From contig CANMHY010000037.1 in NCBI GenBank assembly GCA_947497675.1, positions 1 through 6,874 of the forward strand: 6,874 bases of DNA, read 5' to 3'. A program made the position numbers and the translations under genes. This DNA comes from Alphaproteobacteria bacterium (GTDB taxonomy: Bacteria > Pseudomonadota > Alphaproteobacteria > 16-39-46). The notes under the pieces were generated by a model. The model was not told the DNA's origin, searched no databases, and saw only the letters and a program-made list of their open reading frames with translations. Positions 1 to 4,143 of this stretch are shown here, one piece after another (within the stretch, counting starts at the first letter, position 1; each line of letters begins with the position of its first letter).

Positions 1-2
1 AC

Positions 3-257
3 TTTATATTTTCTAAAAAGTATTGGGCCATTGTTTTTTTAGGGTTTGTTTCTGTTTTTTTCCATTTAAAAGCGTCAACCTTTGCAGGAGCTCTTTCCTC
101 TTCCATGGGGGGCTCTGGTCCTGTGGCTGCTGTGACAGCGGCGGGACTCGGGTTATATGCACAATCAAAACGCGCAGGCTGGCTTGCTGCAAAAGGAGGC
201 GGACAGGCTTTATGGGCAGGAGCTCGTTGGACGGGCCAGAAAGTGAGGGGACGATGA
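3..257 (+). CDS. virB6: VirB6/TrbL-family T4SS inner-membrane protein, C-terminal fragment (5' end outside window)
   Basis: Frame 3 is open from the window edge to TGA 255-257 and gives the last 84 residues of a protein whose start lies upstream. It begins with a hydrophobic, probably membrane-spanning stretch (about residues 7-20, YWAIVFLGFVSVFF). A Ser/Gly/Ala-rich tail follows (AGALSSSMGGSGPVAAV), then a small basic Gly/Ala/Trp tail ending KVRGR. A last transmembrane helix followed by a Gly/Ala-rich tail is typical of VirB6/TrbL polytopic proteins, which form part of the inner-membrane channel of type IV secretion systems. The position upstream of virB7-virB8-virB9-virB10-virB11 matches the classical virB order and is the stronger argument. 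The family call is an inference from a short, poorly conserved tail. An overlapping frame from 23 to 274 is judged spurious because it lacks this composition. Confidence 0.68.
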   Translation, partial: FIFSKKYWAIVFLGFVSVFFHLKASTFAGALSSSMGGSGPVAAVTAAGLGLYAQSKRAGWLAAKGGGQALWAGARWTGQKVRGR

Positions 258-270
258 AATCGGCAAAATC

Positions 271-301
271 TTGATAAGAGAGGTTTAAGAAAAATTAAAA
301 T
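271..301 (+). promoter_or_regulatory. weak candidate promoter in the only sizeable intergenic gap
   Basis: The 101 bp between the virB6 stop and the next start is AT-rich and is the longest non-coding stretch here. It contains TTGATA (271-276) and TAAAAT (296-301) with a 19 bp spacer, which is long for a sigma-70 type promoter. A GATAAT at 304-309 is an alternative -10 without a partner at proper spacing. Such matches arise easily in AT-rich DNA, so this is only a candidate for internal transcription of the downstream genes. I see no hairpin terminator in the gap. Confidence 0.2.
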
Positions 302-358
302 GAGATAATATTGAAAGACTTTATGTTTAAAACTTTAAATAAAACAAGGAACTTATTC

Positions 359-937
359 ATGAAAATGAAACTAAAATCTTATCTTTATGGCGTTGTGGTT
401 CTTGGACTTAGTTTGAGTTGTGTTCTTGAAAATGAGTCAATGGCTGTCACAAAATTTCTTGCACGCCTCAAGCCAGAACAAATTCAAGTACAGCATCAAG
501 CTCTTAAAGAAAAGTTAGATCAGAGTGTGCATCCTAAAGAAAAAGAGTCTTTAAAAGGGATGCTCTTAAAATTTGAGAAGTACTATATCACGCCGGATGA
601 TTATACGCTGGAGGTTTCCATTCAAGATGACAAAGGCGAAACACTCTCTCTTAACATTATTGGAACAACAAATGAAAACAAACGCTTTAGTTTAGAGACT
701 CCTTGTGAAGCAAAGGGAACTCTTAATGGAGAGAGGCTTTATATCCAACCTAAGTTGGACATAAATAAAACGGGGGAGCTTTGCCTAAAAGTCAGTGTTG
801 TTTTAGGGAGGCAAGAGTTTTTGGTTATAGTGCCTTACAAAAATGAGATGGAAATAAAAGACGAGCAAAAAGCAGTGTCTGGGTCTCTTAAAATTCATGC
901 CAAACTAAAAATAAAAAGAAGAGGATTCTGGAGATGA
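359..937 (+). CDS. hypothetical exported protein between virB6 and virB7
   Basis: This is a 192-residue protein that I do not recognise. I chose ATG 359 because AAGGAA (346-351) lies 7 bases upstream and the product then starts directly with a signal peptide: basic MKMKLK, hydrophobic YLYGVVVLGLSLS, and a likely signal peptidase I site SMA|V after residue 29. A TTG at 311 in the same frame would add 16 residues and bury the signal, so I rejected it. Cys21 inside the hydrophobic part is not in a good lipobox. The mature part has a charged, probably helical segment (about 35-75), then alternating hydrophobic/polar stretches that look like a beta domain (about 80-185) with two cysteines (116, 142), and a basic end (KIKRRGFWR). 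It overlaps virB7 by 4 bp (ATGA), which indicates translational coupling. Its place suggests a periplasmic or envelope T4SS accessory part; this is inference. A divergent VirB5-like or pilus-associated protein is possible but unsupported. Confidence 0.8.
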   Translation: MKMKLKSYLYGVVVLGLSLSCVLENESMAVTKFLARLKPEQIQVQHQALKEKLDQSVHPKEKESLKGMLLKFEKYYITPDDYTLEVSIQDDKGETLSLNIIGTTNENKRFSLETPCEAKGTLNGERLYIQPKLDINKTGELCLKVSVVLGRQEFLVIVPYKNEMEIKDEQKAVSGSLKIHAKLKIKRRGFWR

Positions 938-1095
938 ACCACACGCTGATTTATTTCTTTTTAGCGAGTTTATGTATGTCTGGATGTACGTCTCTGGAGG
1001 ATCCACCACGTGGTATTGGGTATGATATGGATGCTCTTAAACAATCCGCGTGTCCGTGCGGGGAAGTCTTTTATCGAAACGGAGTACGCGTTTAA
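934..1095 (+). CDS. virB7: VirB7-like small outer-membrane lipoprotein of the T4SS core complex
   Basis: This short gene encodes 53 residues. A signal peptide of 17 residues (MNHTLIYFFLASLCMSG) ends in a lipobox, MSGC, with Cys18 as the lipidated residue; Met at -3 is acceptable. The mature part is only about 36 residues and is Pro/Gly-bearing. It contains a CPC pair (Cys40, Cys42) near the C-terminus. AAGAGGA (919-925) sits 8 bases before the ATG. It overlaps the upstream gene by 4 bp, and its TAA shares a base with the virB8 ATG (TAATG). Size, lipobox and position directly before virB8-virB9-virB10 identify it as VirB7, the lipoprotein that anchors VirB9 at the outer membrane. In Agrobacterium VirB7 is disulfide-linked to VirB9; the CPC motif could serve that role here (inference). 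VirB7 proteins share little sequence, so the call rests on architecture and context. Confidence 0.78.
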   Translation: MNHTLIYFFLASLCMSGCTSLEDPPRGIGYDMDALKQSACPCGEVFYRNGVRV

Positions 1096-2012
1096 TGAGT
1101 TTTTCCACGAACGTTTTTACCGAAGAGTATTCTCAAAACTTCCCTCAAGGAGCCAGGGTTCAGCACGCGTTTCAAAGAAGTGCTCAAGCATCCTGGGGAC
1201 GGCGCATCATCCTAAAAGTTAACAAACTCAAGTCTTTTAAGAGAGGCGTGTCCTCTAAGAGATCCGAGAAGTCTCAAATGGGGGGAGAGGCGCCCTTTAA
1301 GGAGAGGTCTCCAGAATTGATCACACAAGGGCGCCTGATTGACACCAATCATTCGTATCGTGCTTTTGCGTGGGTTTCAAGGATTTTGGGCTTTGGGTTG
1401 TTGAGCTCGATCCTGGTTAATATTATTTTTGCGATTCTTTTTCTAAATCTCTTTCCGTTAAAACGGGTAGAGCCTCTTCTTTTAACGGTGAGTCCAAAAT
1501 CGGACCAAATTGTGCGCATAGAGCCTTTTGATGCTGAAACGAACGGGTTTGATGTGATGACAGAGAGTTTAGCCCGGGATTACGTTAAAATGAGGGAGAC
1601 GGTTGACTTTCAGACAGAGACCGAGAGGTGGGAGAGGGTTTACTGGCTGAGTACACCTCCTGTGTTTGAGATGTTTAAAAATATCATGCAAACTCATGAA
1701 AACCAAAGCCAGGGAAGCCAAAGCCAGGGAAGCGGCGTTTATGAAACGCGAAAGCTGGATAACGTAACGCGTAGTCTTTCCATAACGTCGGTGTCAACAC
1801 TTTCTAAAGACCCTCGTATTTTGCAAGTTGAGTGGCAGAGCATTGATGCGGAGGGAGGACTTGAGATTAAACGAACACGGTGGATTTCAACACTGACGAT
1901 TCAATATGAGGCATCGAGCGTAAAATTTGAAGACCGTTATATGAATCCTTTGGGGTTTGTGGTGGTAGCTTACGGGGTCTCGGAGAAGCAAGGGGAGGGA
2001 ACAAGACAATGA
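1095..2012 (+). CDS. virB8: VirB8 T4SS inner-membrane assembly protein with long cytoplasmic N-terminus
   Basis: VirB8 is a bitopic inner-membrane protein whose periplasmic domain contacts other T4SS parts. This one has 305 residues, longer than the roughly 230-240 usual for the family. A basic cytoplasmic region of about 90 residues leads into one transmembrane helix (about 97-120, ILGFGLLSSILVNIIFAILF) and a periplasmic domain. Family hallmarks are the early RDYVKMRE helix (161-168), the following W-rich segment (ERWERVYWL), and the C-terminal NPLGFVVVAY (N284 onward), the conserved NPxGF..Y motif. I chose ATG 1095 because it overlaps the virB7 stop and has GGAG at 1081-1084; an upstream in-frame ATG at 1050 would lie deep inside virB7. 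A 15 bp tandem repeat adds QSQGSQSQGS at residues 204-213 in the periplasmic domain. The gene overlaps virB9 by 4 bp. Confidence 0.92.
   Translation: MSFSTNVFTEEYSQNFPQGARVQHAFQRSAQASWGRRIILKVNKLKSFKRGVSSKRSEKSQMGGEAPFKERSPELITQGRLIDTNHSYRAFAWVSRILGFGLLSSILVNIIFAILFLNLFPLKRVEPLLLTVSPKSDQIVRIEPFDAETNGFDVMTESLARDYVKMRETVDFQTETERWERVYWLSTPPVFEMFKNIMQTHENQSQGSQSQGSGVYETRKLDNVTRSLSITSVSTLSKDPRILQVEWQSIDAEGGLEIKRTRWISTLTIQYEASSVKFEDRYMNPLGFVVVAYGVSEKQGEGTRQ
1703..1732 (+). repeat. 15 bp perfect tandem duplication inside virB8
   Basis: The unit CCAAAGCCAGGGAAG occurs twice head to tail (1703-1717 and 1718-1732) with no mismatch. It is in phase and encodes QSQGS twice at residues 204-213. The composition is polar and flexible, so it probably lies in a loop of the periplasmic domain. 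It looks like a recent slippage duplication. Confidence 0.9.
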
Positions 2013-2962
2013 CATCTTTGTACTCTCAGTTTGGGAGGAGATTTTTTAGGATTGCTTGTACAATGATGGGGACAATGATGAGCACCATGATTGGAATTTC
2101 CGGTCCCCTGAGGGCCGAAATTCCAGAGCATATGGCCTCTCAAGTTGTGGATCAAGTTCTTGCTCAACAAAATGGAGACTACGGGACCTTAGAAAGGCCT
2201 GAGGCGGGTCCTCTCGGACAAATTCAAGAGGCTTGGAATGCGGCAGAGCCGAATGCGGGAGTGTACAGTGTCAATTTTGAGCCTCAGCATATTATCCGTT
2301 TAAAATCACGGATTTTTACAACCACAAGCATCATTTTCCCAAAGTGGGAGGAGATCGAAGATATCTCTTTGGGAGATACAGAGGCCTTTTTGGCAGAGAA
2401 AAAAACAAAGAATATTGTGAGCATAATGCCAAAAGGAGAGGGATGTGACACGACACTGACAATTATTGGCAAAAGCGGTACTGTGTATGCGTTTTATATC
2501 AGAGCGGAAGGCGTTCATAGTAAAAATGTGACCGATGTTGTTGTTTATGTCCAAGGAGCCTTCCCAGTCTTCCAAAAAAAAAGGACCGTTCTGGTGCAAA
2601 ACAAAAACGGCCCTGAGTTGGGAGATATGAAAGATTTTACCAATCACACGCCGGGAGACTACATCAACACAATTTCGTTTGCACCTGAAAATATCACTTT
2701 CTCCTTTGAAATGTCAGCAAAAAATCCAGAATCGATTGAAATTGCTCCTCAAAAAGTTTATTCGGATGGCATTTGGACCTGGCTTGATTATGAAGACACG
2801 TGGGACCGTATAACACTTCCCGCGGTGTACCGGATTGTTGATGGTGTAGATACTCCGGTCAACACGCGTATTAAGGATTCCAAAATCATTGTCCACGGGA
2901 CGGCGCCTTTAACGCTTAAGTCTGGACAAAAGGTTGTCTGCATTATGCCGAGTGAAAAATAA
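2009..2962 (+). CDS. virB9: VirB9/TrbG-family T4SS outer-membrane core component
   Basis: The product has 317 residues. A Met-rich signal peptide runs to about residue 36 (GPLRA|EIP). The N-terminal VirB9 domain shows the family pattern: a beta strand with VNFEPQHIIRLKS, then TTTSIIFPKWEEIEDISLGD, corresponding to the G..T.I.F...E.I..I..GD signature. The C-terminal domain starts near 251 with YSDGIWTWLDYE, followed by LPAVYRIVDG, PVNTRIKDSKIIVHG and LKSGQKVVCIMPSEK, closely following the VirB9/CagX C-terminal signature. This domain binds VirB7 and VirB10 in the outer-membrane core ring. Mature cysteines are at 146 and 311. A strong Shine-Dalgarno (GGAGG 1994-1998) precedes ATG 2009, which overlaps the virB8 stop (ATGA). 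virB10 follows after 2 bp. The family call is secure. Confidence 0.94.
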   Translation: MTSLYSQFGRRFFRIACTMMGTMMSTMIGISGPLRAEIPEHMASQVVDQVLAQQNGDYGTLERPEAGPLGQIQEAWNAAEPNAGVYSVNFEPQHIIRLKSRIFTTTSIIFPKWEEIEDISLGDTEAFLAEKKTKNIVSIMPKGEGCDTTLTIIGKSGTVYAFYIRAEGVHSKNVTDVVVYVQGAFPVFQKKRTVLVQNKNGPELGDMKDFTNHTPGDYINTISFAPENITFSFEMSAKNPESIEIAPQKVYSDGIWTWLDYEDTWDRITLPAVYRIVDGVDTPVNTRIKDSKIIVHGTAPLTLKSGQKVVCIMPSEK

Positions 2963-2964
2963 AA

Positions 2965-4143
2965 ATGCTGCGACCATTCTTCTCTTTTTTGATGAAATCT
3001 TCGGTTTTTGTTTTAGCGTTTTGCGTATTAAGTGGATGTTGGGAAGAGGACCCCCACCTTCAAAAAAATGGAACACGAGAGGATTTATCTGAATCAATGC
3101 TGTCTCCTCAAAAAAAGACGCCTCTGAACCGACTTGAAATGAAAGCGACGATTTCGGAGTTTCTTCATGTCTTTGCCCTAACCCCTCCTCCTGTTTTAGA
3201 GGCCCCAAAGCAAGAGATAATGCAACACGAAGAAATAGAAGAAACCTCGCCAGAAGAGGAGTTTTATGATGAGACGATTTTTGGAACTTCTCTAGAAGTT
3301 CTACAGCCTTTTAAATCCAAAGATGCTCAAAATAAAAGGTATGAAGGGCTTTTAAGACGAAAGACGACAGGGGTAGTGTTTTCAAAAGAAAAAAAACGTA
3401 CAAAACGGCTGAACGCTCGAGATAAGGATTACAAAACCCATCTTAAGGGGATTAAAGAAGACGTCTCAAGTTTTCCTGTGGAGGGAATGCGGGTTATAAC
3501 GGCAGATCGTTACATTCCTGTGGTGCTGGAAAATAGCATTAACAGTCAGCTTCCGGGGCGCTTTATTGGGATTGTCGAGACCCATGTCTTTGCAAATGAA
3601 GGGCGCGGCGTTTTGCTTCCCAAGGGAACGCGGATCATTTGTACGTATACGTGTTTGTCAAAAGAGGGAGACACACGTCTTGCGGCGCATTGCGGTCGTG
3701 CTATCCGTCCGGATGGCGCGAGTGTTCTTCTCACAAACGCCTATGCAGCTGATCAAATGGCGCGAACAGGCGCCATTGGGGTTGTGGATAACCGTATGTG
3801 GACTCAATATGGATCGAGTTTTATTGTGGCAGGGATTTCAGCACTTGCAGCGGCAGGCGCTAATACGGCAGATAACTCAGTTGTTTCTCAATCTGCGAGC
3901 AATCTGAGTGTAAACTTAGGGCAGATTACAGCTCAAATGCTTGAGAAAAATGCCGATCTTGCCCCTGTCATGACCGTTGCTGCAGGATCTCGGCTTCAAA
4001 TTATTCCAATGACGGATATTTGGGTGAGGGCGCCTGAGGAGGTTGAAGTGCCTGAAACATCTAGCGTTCTTGAAGAGAACCTAGAAAATATCCCGGGAAC
4101 CCCACTTTTAAAAAGAGATGTACATGCCCTTAAAGCTTTTTAG
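2965..4143 (+). CDS. virB10: VirB10/TrbI-family T4SS envelope-spanning channel protein with a lipoprotein-type N-terminus
   Basis: VirB10 normally spans both membranes: an N-terminal inner-membrane helix, a flexible periplasmic linker, and a C-terminal beta-barrel domain forming the outer-membrane pore. This 392-residue protein has the C-terminal domain (about 173-380) clearly: LPGRFIGIVETHVF, LLPKGTRI, GRAIRPDGASV (244 onward), GAIGVVDNRMW, the hydrophobic antenna helix starting at G283 (SSFIVAGISALAAAGA), a second amphipathic helix, and AAGSRLQIIPMTDIWV near the end. The linker (about 30-170) is acidic and charged, with few prolines. The oddity is the N-terminus: residues 10-25 read MKSSVFVLAFCVLSGC, a perfect lipobox with Cys25 at +1. 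Three cysteines (226, 230, 243) lie within the conserved core. ATG 2965 follows the virB9 stop by 2 bp with only a weak Shine-Dalgarno; ATG 2992 (Met10) is an alternative start and would keep the lipobox. Confidence 0.93.
   Translation: MLRPFFSFLMKSSVFVLAFCVLSGCWEEDPHLQKNGTREDLSESMLSPQKKTPLNRLEMKATISEFLHVFALTPPPVLEAPKQEIMQHEEIEETSPEEEFYDETIFGTSLEVLQPFKSKDAQNKRYEGLLRRKTTGVVFSKEKKRTKRLNARDKDYKTHLKGIKEDVSSFPVEGMRVITADRYIPVVLENSINSQLPGRFIGIVETHVFANEGRGVLLPKGTRIICTYTCLSKEGDTRLAAHCGRAIRPDGASVLLTNAYAADQMARTGAIGVVDNRMWTQYGSSFIVAGISALAAAGANTADNSVVSQSASNLSVNLGQITAQMLEKNADLAPVMTVAAGSRLQIIPMTDIWVRAPEEVEVPETSSVLEENLENIPGTPLLKRDVHALKAF

Noticed and set aside
23..274. Open frame at the window start beginning with ATG 23
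   Set aside because: The overlapping frame 3-257 gives a membrane segment plus Gly/Ala-rich tail fitting VirB6; the ATG 23 frame gives a Cys/Arg-rich product of no plausible composition.
311..358. TTG 311 as start of the exported protein
   Set aside because: It would add 16 residues before a good signal peptide, whereas ATG 359 has AAGGAA at 7 bases.
1050..1094. ATG 1050 as virB8 start
   Set aside because: Lies within virB7; ATG 1095 overlaps the virB7 stop and has a GGAG upstream.
1010..1222. 70-residue open frame across the virB7/virB8 junction
   Set aside because: Overlaps two well-supported genes in another phase and has no family features.
2033..2055. Possible twin-arginine (Tat) motif in the VirB9 signal (GRRFFR)
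   Set aside because: Only partly matches the S/T-R-R-x-F-L-K pattern, and VirB9 proteins use the Sec route; a chance RR is likelier.
2306..2647. 113-residue open frame on the minus strand inside virB9
   Set aside because: Antisense to a conserved gene, with no recognisable features; expected by chance.
3566..3907. 113-residue plus-strand frame inside virB10
   Set aside because: Out-of-phase shadow of the highly conserved VirB10 C-terminal domain.
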